Shown here piece after piece: positions 13,917 through 25,972 of a stretch of 64,000 nucleotides of DNA; the stretch's first letter is position 1, and each line of letters begins with the position of its first letter. The notes beneath the pieces were generated by a model. That model worked only from the letters and a program-made list of their open reading frames with translations. It did no database searches and had not been told where the DNA came from. The translations under genes and the position numbers were made by a program. This DNA comes from Pseudolactococcus raffinolactis NBRC 100932 (GTDB lineage Bacteria > Bacillota > Bacilli > Lactobacillales > Streptococcaceae), in NCBI RefSeq assembly GCF_001591765.1, contig NZ_BCVN01000001.1, positions 1-64,000 on the forward strand, read 5' to 3'.

Positions 13917-14954
13917 ATGGCAATTACTGCAGCTCAAGTAAAAGAATTGCGTGAAAAAACTGGTGCCGGCATCATGGATGCTAAAAAAGCACTCGTTGAA
14001 GTTGATGGAGATATGGACAAAGCAATTGACTTGCTCCGCGAAAAAGGGATTGCAAAAGCAGCTAAAAAAGCTGACCGTGTCGCTGCCGAAGGTTTGACTG
14101 GTGTTTATGTTGACGGTAACGTTGCAGTACTTGTTGAAGTCAATTCAGAAACTGACTTTGTTGCAAAAAATGATCAATTCGTTGCTTTGGTTAACGAAAC
14201 AGCAGAATTGATTGCTAAAAACAAACCAGCTGACAACGATGCAGCACTTGCCATCCAAACTTCATCTGGTAAAACTTTGGGTGAAGCCTACGTTGAAGCA
14301 ACTTCAACAATCGGTGAAAAAATTGCTTTCCGTCGTTTCCAACTTGTTGAGAAAACTGATGACCAAAACTTTGGTGCTTACCAACATAATGGTGGTCGTA
14401 TCGGTGTTATCACAGTTATCGAAGGTGGCGACGAAGCGCTTCCTAAAGCAGTTGCCATGCACGTTGCAGCGATGAGCCCAAGCGTTTTGTCTGCTGAAGA
14501 ACTTGATCATGACTTCATCGTAAGCGAAACGACTGCTTTGATTTCACGTATTGAAATCGAAAACGAAGACCGTAAACGTACTGGTAAAGCATTCTTGCAC
14601 GTACCACGATTCGGTTCAGCTGCACAATTGACTGATGACGTTTTGGCTAAAGTTGAAGCAGAATTCAAGGAAGAACTTAAAGCTGAAGGCAAACCAGAAC
14701 AAATCTGGGATAAAATCTTGCCAGGTAAAATGGCTAAATTCTTTGTTGACAATACACAAATCGACCAAGAAAATGCCCTTTTGTCACAACTTTACGTGAT
14801 GGACGACAGCAAAACTGTTGCTAAATTCCTTGAATCTAAAGAAGCTAAAGCTGTTACATTTGCACGTTTCGAAGTTGGCGAAGGTATCGAAAAAGCTGCT
14901 AACAACTTTGAAGCTGAAGTGCAAGCAACAATGGCTGCTGCGCTTGAAAACTAA
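13917..14954 (+). CDS. tsf: Translation elongation factor Ts
   Basis: EF-Ts exchanges GDP for GTP on EF-Tu. The N-terminal UBA-like segment [24 protein letters not shown] and the core signature [12 protein letters not shown] (around residues 78-90, with TDF and the Phe that contacts EF-Tu) are clear. The length of 345 residues is like other streptococcal EF-Ts, which are longer than the E. coli protein. The start follows AAAGGAG. The stretch after the gene (14955-15085) holds two hairpins (GACTCAT 14955 with ATGAGTC 15002; CTTACTT 15014 with AAGTAAG 15042) before the terminator, and no gene. Confidence 0.97.
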   Translation: MAITAAQVKELREKTGAGIMDAKKALVEVDGDMDKAIDLLREKGIAKAAKKADRVAAEGLTGVYVDGNVAVLVEVNSETDFVAKNDQFVALVNETAELIAKNKPADNDAALAIQTSSGKTLGEAYVEATSTIGEKIAFRRFQLVEKTDDQNFGAYQHNGGRIGVITVIEGGDEALPKAVAMHVAAMSPSVLSAEELDHDFIVSETTALISRIEIENEDRKRTGKAFLHVPRFGSAAQLTDDVLAKVEAEFKEELKAEGKPEQIWDKILPGKMAKFFVDNTQIDQENALLSQLYVMDDSKTVAKFLESKEAKAVTFARFEVGEGIEKAANNFEAEVQATMAAALEN

Positions 14955-15085
14955 GACTCATAAATCTGTCATTAAGATGATACGAATTGATTGATGTGGT
15001 GATGAGTCGCTGTCTTACTTAAAACTTTGGTTTCAAACTTGAAGTAAGGCTTAACTGATTTTTCAAAACATCAATTAGATGATTT

Positions 15086-15125
15086 AAAAAATGCACCGAA
15101 AATTAACTTACGGTGTATTTTTTTG
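15086..15125 (+). terminator. tsf terminator
   Basis: AAAATGCACCG pairs with CGGTGTATTTT (one G-U pair) around a 12-base loop, ending in T7. Confidence 0.85.
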
Positions 15126-15133
15126 TTTAAATG

Positions 15134-15142
15134 TGGTATAAT
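15134..15142 (+). promoter_or_regulatory. Extended -10 promoter of ezrA
   Basis: TGGTATAAT (15134-15142) is a perfect extended -10, 73 bases before the ezrA start and right after the tsf terminator. Confidence 0.6.
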
Positions 15143-15215
15143 GAAACACGGAATTTATAAATTCGAACACAAGATTTAAATGTATTAATAGACCCGTGAT
15201 GGAGAGTAAAAAAGA

Positions 15216-16946
15216 ATGCCAAACAGTATCATAATCGCAATCGTCGTCTTACTTGCAATCGTCGTTATTTTTTATGTAGCGTCGATGGTGCTACGCAAAA
15301 AAACAGAGGATCGGATTATTGCGCTTGAAGAGCGCAAAGAAGATTTATTTGATTTGCCAGTACAAGAAGAGATTGATGCCGTCAAAAAATTGCATCTGGT
15401 TGGACAAAGTCAGACGATTTTTCGTGAATGGAATCAAAAATGGATTGATTTATCGTCAAACTCTTTTGCGGATTTAGAAAATCATATTTTCGAAGCAGAG
15501 CAATTGAATGATTCTTTTAGATTCGTTCGTGCACGTGCCTCTGTTGATGCTTCAGAAAGTCAAATCGAGCTCATGGAGGAAGACGTACAGTCAATTCGTG
15601 AGGGGATTTCTGAATTAACGAAGCAAGAAACGATTAATTCGTCTAAAATCCAAGACTCTTTGGACTTATATGATGCTTTGCGGGCAGAGATTACGGATAA
15701 TGCGGGCAAATATGGGGTCGCACTCGGTGAACTTGAAGCTCAATTAGATAATATCGAAACTGAGTTTAACCAATTTGTTGACTTGAATTCAACAGGTGAC
15801 CCGATTGAGGCATCTGAAGTTTTGGAGACGGCTGAAGAACATACAATTGCTCTTGGTGCAATTGCAGAACGGATTCCAGCTGTTGTTGAAGATTTGACGG
15901 TCAAATATCCGAAACAACTGGAAGAATTAGCACAAGGTTATCAAGAGTTTTTAGCGCAAGATTTCAAATTACCTGAGTCTGTGAAGGTCGAAGAACGCTT
16001 GCAAGAAGTTCGGGATGATTTGAAACAAACGACTAAGTTTGTTGAGGGCTTTGAATTAGACCGTGCGGATAACCAATTGGAACAAATTCGTTTGAACTTA
16101 GATGGTCTCTATGAAATTTTTGAGGCTGAGTACAAGGCACGTCGTGATGTGGCTAAAAATGCTAGCATTATCAAGGATTATATCTCACATACACGAGCGA
16201 ATAATAAAAATCTTCTCTTGGAAATTGACCATGTTTCTCAAGCCTATGTTTTAACAGGCAATGAGATGGGCATGATTCGTGGTTACCAGGAACAGTTGGA
16301 GCAATTAGAGGCTGGTGCAAATGAATTGCTAGATGTGATTGCCGAAAATGCACAACCCTATAGCTTACTTGGTAAGGAAGTTGATACAATCATCTCAACG
16401 CTTGATGATATTGAGAAAAATCAATTAAAAATCAGCAACGACTTGCAAGATTTACGGAAACAAGAAAAGGCAGCACAAGATGCGGCTGATACATTTGACC
16501 GTGAAATTAGAATTTTAAAACGTTATGTTGAGAAACGTAATTTACCAGGTTTGCCACAAGTCTATTTGGATAAATTTTTTGCGACATCAGAACGTGTTCA
16601 GACTTTGTTTAAAGAATTGAATAAGGTGAAAGTAAATATTGATGGCGTCAATCATTTGGTTGATGTGACAACAGAAGATCTATCGAATCTGAAAGATGCG
16701 ACGGATGAAATGGTTGACAAGGCACGCTTGGCGGAAGATTTGATGCAGTATGCCAATCGCTACAAAACAACGAATGAAACTGTTGCTAAAAGCATTGCAC
16801 GAGCATATCAATTATTTGAGCGTGATCGTAATTATGCTGCATCCTATGAAGAAATTTCAGTCGCATTGGACGCGGTAGAACCAGGTGCTAGTGAACGTAT
16901 TTCAAATGTTTACCACAATACAAAAATGACACCGGATTATCGATAA
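15216..16946 (+). CDS. ezrA: Septation ring formation regulator EzrA
   Basis: EzrA is a membrane-anchored spectrin-like protein of Gram-positive cocci and bacilli that controls FtsZ ring assembly and links to cell-wall enzymes. The protein has one N-terminal membrane span ([20 protein letters not shown], residues 4-23), a short basic stretch, and then about 540 residues of nearly continuous coiled-coil. It ends in the family's typical YNRYKTT-like segment ([13 protein letters not shown]) and a [10 protein letters not shown] region. The length of 576 fits. It is monocistronic. Confidence 0.95.
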   Translation: MPNSIIIAIVVLLAIVVIFYVASMVLRKKTEDRIIALEERKEDLFDLPVQEEIDAVKKLHLVGQSQTIFREWNQKWIDLSSNSFADLENHIFEAEQLNDSFRFVRARASVDASESQIELMEEDVQSIREGISELTKQETINSSKIQDSLDLYDALRAEITDNAGKYGVALGELEAQLDNIETEFNQFVDLNSTGDPIEASEVLETAEEHTIALGAIAERIPAVVEDLTVKYPKQLEELAQGYQEFLAQDFKLPESVKVEERLQEVRDDLKQTTKFVEGFELDRADNQLEQIRLNLDGLYEIFEAEYKARRDVAKNASIIKDYISHTRANNKNLLLEIDHVSQAYVLTGNEMGMIRGYQEQLEQLEAGANELLDVIAENAQPYSLLGKEVDTIISTLDDIEKNQLKISNDLQDLRKQEKAAQDAADTFDREIRILKRYVEKRNLPGLPQVYLDKFFATSERVQTLFKELNKVKVNIDGVNHLVDVTTEDLSNLKDATDEMVDKARLAEDLMQYANRYKTTNETVAKSIARAYQLFERDRNYAASYEEISVALDAVEPGASERISNVYHNTKMTPDYR

Positions 16947-16955
16947 GTCGAAAAG

Positions 16956-16981
16956 AACTCGCTAAAATGGCGAGTTTTTTG
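16956..16981 (+). terminator. ezrA terminator
   Basis: AACTCGC (16956-16962) pairs with GCGAGTT (16970-16976), followed by a T run. Confidence 0.88.
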
Positions 16982-17009
16982 CTTGTCTTGCCATGAATTA
17001 AATGAGGAA

Positions 17010-17040
17010 TTGGCACATCTAATGTTAATTATGATATAAT
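17010..17040 (+). promoter_or_regulatory. Promoter and leader of the rml operon
   Basis: TGATATAAT (17032-17040) is an extended -10; TTGGCA (17010-17015) is a possible -35 at 19 bases. The leader of about 125 bases can form GGGC-AATC-GCCC and a closing AAATGT/ACATTT helix. No terminator is seen in it. Confidence 0.6.
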
Positions 17041-17171
17041 TATAGGGAATGAAATTCAAGCGCAAATGTAATATGACGTGAGAGGGGCAATCGCCCATCG
17101 TAGCGGCTGAGAAAATAAAGAACATTTATGTTTGAGCTTAAAGTTAAAGAGAAAAAGAAAAGAGGCTTTTC

Positions 17172-18044
17172 ATGACAAAAGGTATTATTTTAGCAGGTGG
17201 TTCAGGAACGCGTTTGTATCCTTTGACGCGTGCAGCAAGTAAACAATTGATGCCCATCTATGACAAACCGATGATTTATTACCCACTTTCAACGTTAATG
17301 CTTGCGGGCATCAAAGAAATCTTGATTATTTCGACACCACAAGATTTGCCACGGTTTGAAGAACTGCTAGGTGACGGTAGCGAGTTTGGTATTTCTTTGA
17401 GCTATGCCGTACAACCTAGTCCTGATGGTTTGGCGCAAGCCTTCATTATTGGTGCTGACTTTATTGGCGATGACAATGTTGCCTTGATCCTTGGCGATAA
17501 TATCTACTATGGACCAGGTATGTCAAAAATGTTAGCCCGTGCTGCCGCCAAAGAAAAAGGCGCAACAGTCTTTGGCTACCAAGTGAAGGACCCAGAACGT
17601 TTTGGTGTCGTTGAATTTGACGAGAATATGCGTGCTATTTCTGTAGAAGAAAAACCTGAAAATCCCAAATCAAACTACGCTATTACAGGTCTCTATTTCT
17701 ACGACAATGATGTTGTAGAAATTGCTAAAAATATTCAACCATCACCTCGTGGTGAACTTGAAATCACAGATGTGAATGATGCCTACCTCAAACGTGGCGA
17801 TTTGGATGTTGAAATCATGGGCCGTGGTTTTGCTTGGTTGGATACTGGGACACATGAGTCACTTCTTGAAGCGGCGCAATACATCGAAACTGTACAACGT
17901 ATGCAAAATGTTCAAGTAGCTAATCTGGAAGAGATTGCTTATCGCATGGGTTACATCACACGTGAGCAAGTAATTGAATTGGCACAACCATTGAAGAAAA
18001 ATGAATACGGTCAATATTTATTACGACTTGTGGAGGCTGACTAA
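17172..18044 (+). CDS. rmlA: Glucose-1-phosphate thymidylyltransferase
   Basis: RmlA makes dTDP-glucose from dTTP and glucose-1-phosphate, the first step to dTDP-L-rhamnose. The N-terminal nucleotidyltransferase signature [31 protein letters not shown] and the motif [13 protein letters not shown] are exact family features; so are FGVVEFD and [10 protein letters not shown]. The length of 290 is standard. It is followed after three bases by rmlC and is the first gene of the polysaccharide locus. Confidence 0.98.
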   Translation: MTKGIILAGGSGTRLYPLTRAASKQLMPIYDKPMIYYPLSTLMLAGIKEILIISTPQDLPRFEELLGDGSEFGISLSYAVQPSPDGLAQAFIIGADFIGDDNVALILGDNIYYGPGMSKMLARAAAKEKGATVFGYQVKDPERFGVVEFDENMRAISVEEKPENPKSNYAITGLYFYDNDVVEIAKNIQPSPRGELEITDVNDAYLKRGDLDVEIMGRGFAWLDTGTHESLLEAAQYIETVQRMQNVQVANLEEIAYRMGYITREQVIELAQPLKKNEYGQYLLRLVEAD

Positions 18045-18047
18045 TCC

Positions 18048-18641
18048 ATGACTGAAAACTTTTTTGAAAAAACATTAGTGGCGAGAGAAATTGCTGAAAT
18101 TCCGGGCATGCTAGAATTTGATATTCCTGTTCACGGCGATAATCGTGGTTGGTTTAAAGAAAATTTCCAAAAAGAAAAAATGTTACCACTCGGTTTTCCA
18201 AACAGTTTTTTCTCTGAAGATAAACTGCAAAATAATGTATCTTTTTCGCGTAAAAATGTTTTACGCGGTTTACACGCTGAGCCTTGGGATAAGTACATTT
18301 CGGTTGCGGACAATGGTCGTGTACTTGGCGCATGGGTTGATTTACGCGAAGGCGAAAGCTTTGGTAACGTCTATCAAACAGAAATTGATGCCAGCAAAGG
18401 TATCTTCGTTCCGCGTGGTGTTGCCAATGGTTTCCAAGTTTTGAGTGATGTTGTGGCCTATAGCTATCTTGTGAACGACTACTGGGCACTTGAACTCAAA
18501 CCTAAGTATGCCTTTGTCAACTATGCTGATCCAACGCTTGGCATCAAATGGGAAGACGTTACCAATGCTGAAGTGAGTGATGCAGATAAAAATCATCCCT
18601 TGCTTAAAGATGTAACGGCTTTGACTGCTGATTTGCTGTAA
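18048..18641 (+). CDS. rmlC: dTDP-4-dehydrorhamnose 3,5-epimerase
   Basis: RmlC epimerises the dTDP-4-keto-6-deoxyglucose intermediate at C3 and C5. The cupin protein has the catalytic region FSRKNVLRGLHAEP (with His of GLHAEP) and VPRGVANGFQVLSDVVAYSYLVNDYW. It is 197 residues, matching the longer streptococcal type that lacks part of the classic signature. The gene starts three bases after rmlA. A gap of 116 bases with a small hairpin separates it from rmlB; no promoter is evident there. Confidence 0.96.
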   Translation: MTENFFEKTLVAREIAEIPGMLEFDIPVHGDNRGWFKENFQKEKMLPLGFPNSFFSEDKLQNNVSFSRKNVLRGLHAEPWDKYISVADNGRVLGAWVDLREGESFGNVYQTEIDASKGIFVPRGVANGFQVLSDVVAYSYLVNDYWALELKPKYAFVNYADPTLGIKWEDVTNAEVSDADKNHPLLKDVTALTADLL

Positions 18642-18745
18642 GCATTTCTCGAAAAGACAAAGTGATAAAGAAAAATAAGTTACTATGAGCGTGTTGGCCG
18701 CAGTTGTCAACTTTTGTAGAGAAAGTTAGCTCCAAGTTCAAATAA

Positions 18746-20658
<1,913 letters not shown>

Positions 20659-20666
20659 TTAAAAAC

Positions 20667-20694
20667 TGTCATTCATAAGGAGTGACATTTTTTT
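20667..20694 (+). terminator. Terminator after rmlD
   Basis: TGTCATTC (20667-20674) pairs with GAGTGACA (20680-20687, one G-U) around ATAAG, with seven T after it. Confidence 0.85.
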
Positions 20695-20863
20695 GATGTA
20701 TTGGACTATAAAATCCTTTCTTTAACTTTGAGAGGGAGTAACAAGGTTTTTCGTCGATTATTTAAAATAGACAGATTACTAACGAAAAAATACATGTTTC
20801 TGGAAAACAAGTATAAATCCGTCATAAAAGTGTCAATTCCATACAAAAAAACGACGAGTTGTC

Positions 20864-20914
20864 ATGCTTGTAATCTCCTAGTAAAATGACAAGCATAGTC
20901 ATTTGTGGTATAAT
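20864..20914 (+). promoter_or_regulatory. Promoter of the rgp cell-wall polysaccharide operon with overlapping inverted repeat
   Basis: ATGACA (20886-20891) and TATAAT (20909-20914) have 17-base spacing and a TGG extended -10. ATGCTTGT (20864-20871) is the inverted copy of ACAAGCAT (20889-20896), which overlaps the -35. A repressor site is possible but unproven. The region 20700-20860 shows no convincing gene. Confidence 0.7.
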
Positions 20915-20946
20915 AATGAAGAATATCGTGAGAAATTAGGTGAAAA

Positions 20947-22089
20947 ATGCAACACGTGTTTATAATTGGGTCGCGCGGCTTGCCGGCTCAGTATGGTGGC
21001 TTTGAAACATTTGTTGATGAATTGGTGAGTCATCAACAATCAGATCAAATTAAATATCATGTTGCGAATCTTTCAAAAGGTGCAAGTGGTAAACATTCTG
21101 ATTATAAGACTGCGGATGTTTTTGATATTAAGGCTAGACATTTTGGTCCAGCAAATGTCATTTTTTATGATCGAGATGCAATAAACTATGCGTTAAGCTA
21201 TATTAAAGAAAATAAGATTATGAACCCAATATTCTATGTTTTAGGGAATACTTTGGGTGCTTTTATAGGGCATTATGCCAAGAAGATTCACAAGATTGGC
21301 GGGAAGTTACTGGTAAATCCAGATGGTCTTGAATGGAAACGAAGCAAGTGGGTCAAGCCGATTCAGATGTATCTCAAATTTTCTGAGCAGAAGATGGCTA
21401 AGATAGCTGATTTGATTATTTCGGATAATCAGGGGATTGAGGATTATTTGAAGGCCGAGTATGGTGATGTGACATCAACGGTGATTGCTTATGGGACGAA
21501 TCCTGCCGCGCGTGATATGGTGATAGATATGACGTGGTTTGATGCGCAAGAAGTCAAACTAAAAGACTATTATTTGGTAGTTGGACGTTTTGTACCGGAA
21601 AACAATTACGAGGCAATCATTCAAAATTTCATGGCGTCTGATACGACACGTGATTTGGTGATTATTACCAATCATCAAGGTAATCCTTACTTTGATAAGC
21701 TACGTGAAATCACTGGTTTTGAGCAAGATAAGCGCGTCAAATTCGTCGGGACGGTTTACGATAAAGAGACACTAACTGCGATTCGACAGCAGGCGTTTGC
21801 CTATATCCATGGTCATGCGGTCGGTGGAACAAATCCAGGTTTACTTGAGGCAATGGGTGCAACGGATTTGAATTTGGTATATGATGTAAGCTTTAATCGA
21901 AATGTGGCTTTGGACTCAGCCTTATTTTGGCAATTGGATAATTTGACGGCGTTAATAGCTCAAGCTGAAAAACTTGAGACGTTGGAAATTACTCGGTTAG
22001 CAGAACAGGCGCGTGCGATTATTGCTGAAAAATATACTTGGGAACGGATTGTAGCACAGTATGAGAGGTTATTTTTGAATGAAAGTTAA
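20947..22089 (+). CDS. rgpA: Rhamnosyltransferase RgpA-like (GT4)
   Basis: The protein belongs to the DUF1972/GT4 rhamnosyltransferases that begin rhamnan chain synthesis on the lipid carrier. The N-terminal GSRGLPAQYGGFETFVDELV is the family signature, and the C-terminal GT4 donor site includes YYLVVGRFVPENNYE and GHAVGGTNPGLLEAMG. The length of 380 matches RgpA of streptococci. It is the first gene of a long run, and its end overlaps the next start by 11 bases. Confidence 0.9.
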   Translation: MQHVFIIGSRGLPAQYGGFETFVDELVSHQQSDQIKYHVANLSKGASGKHSDYKTADVFDIKARHFGPANVIFYDRDAINYALSYIKENKIMNPIFYVLGNTLGAFIGHYAKKIHKIGGKLLVNPDGLEWKRSKWVKPIQMYLKFSEQKMAKIADLIISDNQGIEDYLKAEYGDVTSTVIAYGTNPAARDMVIDMTWFDAQEVKLKDYYLVVGRFVPENNYEAIIQNFMASDTTRDLVIITNHQGNPYFDKLREITGFEQDKRVKFVGTVYDKETLTAIRQQAFAYIHGHAVGGTNPGLLEAMGATDLNLVYDVSFNRNVALDSALFWQLDNLTALIAQAEKLETLEITRLAEQARAIIAEKYTWERIVAQYERLFLNES

Positions 22090-23014
22090 TATTGTTCTCT
22101 CGACTTACAACGGGGCTAAATTCCTTGCTGAGCAGATTGAGAGTATTCAAAAACAGACCTTTACAGACTGGCAGTTGCTGATACGCGATGATGGCTCATC
22201 AGATGAGACGCCACAAATCATTGAGCAATTTGCGACAACAGATAAGCGCATCAAGTTTATCAACGCAGATAATCGAGAAAATTTTGGAGTTATCAAAAAT
22301 TTTTTCACGCTTGTTAAGTTTGAACTGGCTGATTATTATTTTTTCAGTGACCAGGACGATGTTTGGTTGCCAAACAAAATGGCAACGATGTTAGATGAGG
22401 CGCAAAAGCATGATCAAGCTAACCCCTTAATGGTTTACATGGATCTATCAGTCGTGGATCAAAATTTAGTTGTAACGCAGCCGTCAATGATTCAGAGTCA
22501 AAGTCATCATGCTAATACGACTTTACGACCAGAGTTAACTGAAAACACAGTAACCGGTGGAGTATCGATGATCAACCAAGCTTTGGCGAGCAGATGGCAC
22601 AGTACAGAGCAAATTATCATGCATGACTGGTACTTGGCATTACTTGCGACAGCAACAGGAGAACTCGTCTATATTGATCAGCCGGGAGAGCTTTATCGGC
22701 AACATGAGAATAATGTTTTGGGTGCAAGGACACTTAGAAAACGACTTCAAAAGTGGTTGAATCCGATGCAAGCTGTTTATAAATATTGGGATTTGATTAT
22801 CAATAGCCAAAATCAGGCGAGACTTTTATTAAATCAGCTAGATTTATCTGATGACAAGAGAGAATTAATTGAAAAATACGCTGGTCTCTTGGATCAAACC
22901 TTTAGCAACCGCATTAAAATGATTAAAAAGTATCACTTTAAGAAAAATAAAGCATTTCACACAGCCGTTTTTTGGACGCTGATTGTGACGAAGATGGGGT
23001 ATAGAAAAAAATGA
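22079..23014 (+). CDS. rgpB: Rhamnosyltransferase RgpB-like (GT2)
   Basis: A GT2 glycosyltransferase (311 residues) that in the rhamnan pathway extends the chain with RgpA and RgpF. It has an N-terminal GT-A fold with VLSTYNGAKFLAEQIESIQ, the DDGSSDETP motif, and FFSDQDDVWLPNK with the metal-binding DQDD. The acceptor side has HDWYLALLA. It overlaps rgpA by 11 bases and rgpC by four, so translation is coupled. Confidence 0.88.
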   Translation: MKVNIVLSTYNGAKFLAEQIESIQKQTFTDWQLLIRDDGSSDETPQIIEQFATTDKRIKFINADNRENFGVIKNFFTLVKFELADYYFFSDQDDVWLPNKMATMLDEAQKHDQANPLMVYMDLSVVDQNLVVTQPSMIQSQSHHANTTLRPELTENTVTGGVSMINQALASRWHSTEQIIMHDWYLALLATATGELVYIDQPGELYRQHENNVLGARTLRKRLQKWLNPMQAVYKYWDLIINSQNQARLLLNQLDLSDDKRELIEKYAGLLDQTFSNRIKMIKKYHFKKNKAFHTAVFWTLIVTKMGYRKK

Positions 23015-23799
23015 ATTCGAAAAACTGGATTTTATTAAAAGAATTGGTTAAGACCGATTTTAAATTGCGTTATCAGGGGAGCATGATGGGCCATTTATGG
23101 TCAATTTTAAAACCATTGATGCTGTTTAGTGTTATGTATGTCGTATTTATCCAATTCTTAGGTTTTGGACGTGATATGCCGCATTTTGCTGTGGCGCTTT
23201 TGCTCGGTATGGTCATCTGGAATTTCTTTGCGGAGACAACTTCAATGGGCTTAACATCTATTGTCGGACGTGGAGATTTGCTTCGCAAGCTAAGTTTTCC
23301 AAAAGAAATTATTGTCTTATCCGTAGCAGTTAGTGCTTTTATCAATTTTTTGATTAACTTACTCGTTGTGTTGTTTTTCTGTATATTAAACCATGTGGAA
23401 GTATCTAAATATGCGGTAATTGCTCCTTTGTACATCATCCCTTTATTTGCTTTTTCACTAGGTATTGCCTTTATTTTAGCAACAATGTTTGTCTACTTTA
23501 GAGATATCGCACCAGTTTGGGAAGTTGTGATGCAGGCTGGTATGTATGCGACACCGATTATTTATTCACTTTCGATGATTAATAATCAAACGGTAAAAGC
23601 AATTATGATGTTGAATCCTTTGGCAACCATTATCCAAGATTTGAGACATCTTCTTATCTATTCAGGCAACCAAACAGTAGGCGATTTTATTAATACTAAA
23701 TGGATTATTGCAATTCCATATGTATTGCCATTTGTTGTCTTATTTGTTGGTTACATTATTTTTAAAAAACATGCGGATAGATTTGCGGAGATTATTTAA
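23011..23799 (+). CDS. rgpC: Polysaccharide ABC transporter permease RgpC-like
   Basis: This 262-residue protein is an ABC-2 type permease of the Wzm family with about six membrane spans (for example MLFSVMYVVFIQFLGFG and FAVALLLGMVIWNFF). It carries the RYQGSMMGHLWSILKP N-terminal amphipathic motif and the late MLNPLATIIQDLRHLLIYSG segment. It exports the finished rhamnan chain on its lipid carrier. It starts four bases inside rgpB and is directly followed by its ATPase. Confidence 0.93.
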   Translation: MNSKNWILLKELVKTDFKLRYQGSMMGHLWSILKPLMLFSVMYVVFIQFLGFGRDMPHFAVALLLGMVIWNFFAETTSMGLTSIVGRGDLLRKLSFPKEIIVLSVAVSAFINFLINLLVVLFFCILNHVEVSKYAVIAPLYIIPLFAFSLGIAFILATMFVYFRDIAPVWEVVMQAGMYATPIIYSLSMINNQTVKAIMMLNPLATIIQDLRHLLIYSGNQTVGDFINTKWIIAIPYVLPFVVLFVGYIIFKKHADRFAEII

Positions 23800-25002
23800 A
23801 TGACTAAGAATATAGAAGAAAAAGAAGTTGCTGTTTCAATAAAAAATGTTAGTAAATCATTTAGGTTACCAACTGAAAGCTCAAATAGCTTACGAACAAC
23901 GCTTGTCAATCGAATGAAAGGTATCAAAGGCTATAAAGAGCAAAAAGTTTTAAAAGACATTTCTTTTGATGTTGAAAAAGGAGACTTTTTTGGTATTGTT
24001 GGTCGAAATGGCTCAGGAAAATCAACTTTGCTCAAAATTATTTCTCAAATTTATGTGCCAGAAAAAGGTCATGTTGATGTAAATGGCAAATTAGTCTCGT
24101 TTATTGAACTTGGTGTTGGCTTTAATCCTGAATTAACTGGGCGTGAGAATGTTTATTTAAATGGTGCGATGCTTGGATTTTCTGAGAGCGAAGTTGATGA
24201 CATGTATCAAGAAATTGTTGACTTTGCTGAACTTCATCAGTTCATGAATCAAAAATTAAAAAACTATTCTTCAGGCATGCAAGTTCGATTGGCCTTTTCA
24301 GTTGCAATTCAGGCTAAGTCAGATATTTTGGTTTTAGATGAAATCTTGGCGGTAGGGGATGAAGCTTTTCAAAGAAAATCTCAAGAATTTTTTGATGAAA
24401 TTCGCCAAGATAAAGATAAAACCGTTATCCTGGTCACACATGACATGAATGCTGTTCAGCGCTATTGTAATAAAGTAGTATATATCAAGGATGGTTATCT
24501 AGATCATGCGGAGACCATACAAGATGTAACCACACATTATTCAGAAGATAACCTTGCAGTCAACCGTGATAAATCTGGTAGCTCAGATAAAAATAAAGCT
24601 GTTGAACTTAGTATGATTCCTAAAAGTCCACTTGTTCTAGATAAACCAAGCCAAAATTTTGAATTTGATGTAGTCTATAAAATTAACGATGAGAGCATCA
24701 AACAAGAGCCTAATTTATATCTCGCATATGCGCTCCATGATGTTGGTAGAGGCGGTATTATCTTCGATAGTGGTTCAATCAATGTGAAGGGTCAAAATGT
24801 CTTACATGCCAGCATTCCAATGGCGAATTTTCACAACACAAACTTCAGATTGACAGTAAGTTTGAGAAAAGATCCTAAAATTAAAAATGAAGAGCATTTT
24901 GATACAGAACCTGTTGCCTATACAAGTGGGGATGACGATATTTACTTTAAATATTTTAATGTAGAGGACAAATATACCTACGGTCTATTAAAGGAATTGT
25001 AA
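23800..25002 (+). CDS. rgpD: Polysaccharide ABC transporter ATP-binding protein RgpD-like
   Basis: A 400-residue Wzt-type ATPase. The first 245 residues are the nucleotide-binding domain: Walker A GRNGSGKST, signature YSSGMQVRLAFS, Walker B ILVLDEIL and the switch His in VTHDM. The last 150 residues are a Wzt_C-like beta domain, which in relatives may recognise the end of the chain. It follows rgpC without a gap. Confidence 0.93.
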   Translation: MTKNIEEKEVAVSIKNVSKSFRLPTESSNSLRTTLVNRMKGIKGYKEQKVLKDISFDVEKGDFFGIVGRNGSGKSTLLKIISQIYVPEKGHVDVNGKLVSFIELGVGFNPELTGRENVYLNGAMLGFSESEVDDMYQEIVDFAELHQFMNQKLKNYSSGMQVRLAFSVAIQAKSDILVLDEILAVGDEAFQRKSQEFFDEIRQDKDKTVILVTHDMNAVQRYCNKVVYIKDGYLDHAETIQDVTTHYSEDNLAVNRDKSGSSDKNKAVELSMIPKSPLVLDKPSQNFEFDVVYKINDESIKQEPNLYLAYALHDVGRGGIIFDSGSINVKGQNVLHASIPMANFHNTNFRLTVSLRKDPKIKNEEHFDTEPVAYTSGDDDIYFKYFNVEDKYTYGLLKEL

Positions 25003-25003
25003 G

Positions 25004-25972
25004 ATGAAACCACTTATTTCTGTTATTATCACGAATTACAATTATGGTCAATATATTGAAAAAGCAATTCAGAGTGTATCTGATCAGACATATGCCAATA
25101 TTGAGTTATTGATTTATGATGATGGTTCCAATGATCATTCAGTTGAATTGATTGAAAAAATATTGCCTTCGGTTACAGTATCAAAGGTAAAATTTATACA
25201 ACAAGAAAATCAAGGTATCGTTAAAACAAGAAATAGAGCCTTAAAAGAGTTAACAGGTGACTATTATATCTTTCTTGATGCGGATGATTATTTTGATTCT
25301 GATTTTGTTGATAGTTTATATCAAATTGCCGCTGAGACAGGCGTTGATGTTGTCTATCCCAATTGGCATGTCATCGAGTTAGATACAGGTAAAGATTATC
25401 ACACTGATTTTCCTGAGTTCTCTCTTGAGGGATTACAAAGACAGCAGGTGCATATTACTCCTGAATCCCTAGTTAAAACAGCTGCAGTTGAAAATGTTGA
25501 ATTTCAATCAGAATTTATTGCCGAAGATTGGCAATTTTTCTTACATTTAGCGTTTTTGGGTAAAACCTTTAAACTTGCTAAAACGAGCTATATTAATTAT
25601 CAAGTTAAGGCAAACAGTCGGACATCCAGAAATAGCTACACAGAGGATACCTTTGCATTTGAAGCGATATTGGATGAATTCAGAGAAGAATTTACAACTC
25701 AAGTGATCGAGCAAGGTTATATCGCTCAAAAGAGAACGGCTGAACTTGAGGTAGACAGAGCCGCAATTCAGGAGCGACTCCGTATTTCTGAAGAGAACCT
25801 CAGCTTGTTAAGTCAAAGTAATACGTATTTGACGGAAGAAGTGGCACAACTAGAGCAACAGAAAAACGATTTGATGGCTGTAATCACTCAAAAAGAAACG
25901 CATATTCAAAATTTAGAACAGTCGAAACTTGGCAGATTACAGAGGTTTTTCAGAAGAGGATTAAGAAAATGA
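25004..25972 (+). CDS. GT2 glycosyltransferase with C-terminal coiled coil (RgpE-like position)
   Basis: The first 200 residues are a GT2 domain (SVIITNYNYGQYIEKAIQS, DDGSNDHSVEL, FLDADDYFDSDF). From about residue 235 to 310 the sequence is rich in Glu, Gln, Leu and Lys with heptad patterns, a coiled coil, ending in a basic tail. It starts one base after rgpD and overlaps rgpF by four. Its place between rgpD and rgpF is that of rgpE in streptococci, where it adds side-chain sugars, but the coiled-coil tail is not typical, so I leave the symbol open. Confidence 0.85.
   Translation: MKPLISVIITNYNYGQYIEKAIQSVSDQTYANIELLIYDDGSNDHSVELIEKILPSVTVSKVKFIQQENQGIVKTRNRALKELTGDYYIFLDADDYFDSDFVDSLYQIAAETGVDVVYPNWHVIELDTGKDYHTDFPEFSLEGLQRQQVHITPESLVKTAAVENVEFQSEFIAEDWQFFLHLAFLGKTFKLAKTSYINYQVKANSRTSRNSYTEDTFAFEAILDEFREEFTTQVIEQGYIAQKRTAELEVDRAAIQERLRISEENLSLLSQSNTYLTEEVAQLEQQKNDLMAVITQKETHIQNLEQSKLGRLQRFFRRGLRK

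Noticed and set aside
20701-20889. A 62-codon reading frame between rmlD and rgpA
   Set aside because: TTG start, no ribosome-binding site, composition like non-coding AT-rich DNA; it overlaps the rgp promoter region.
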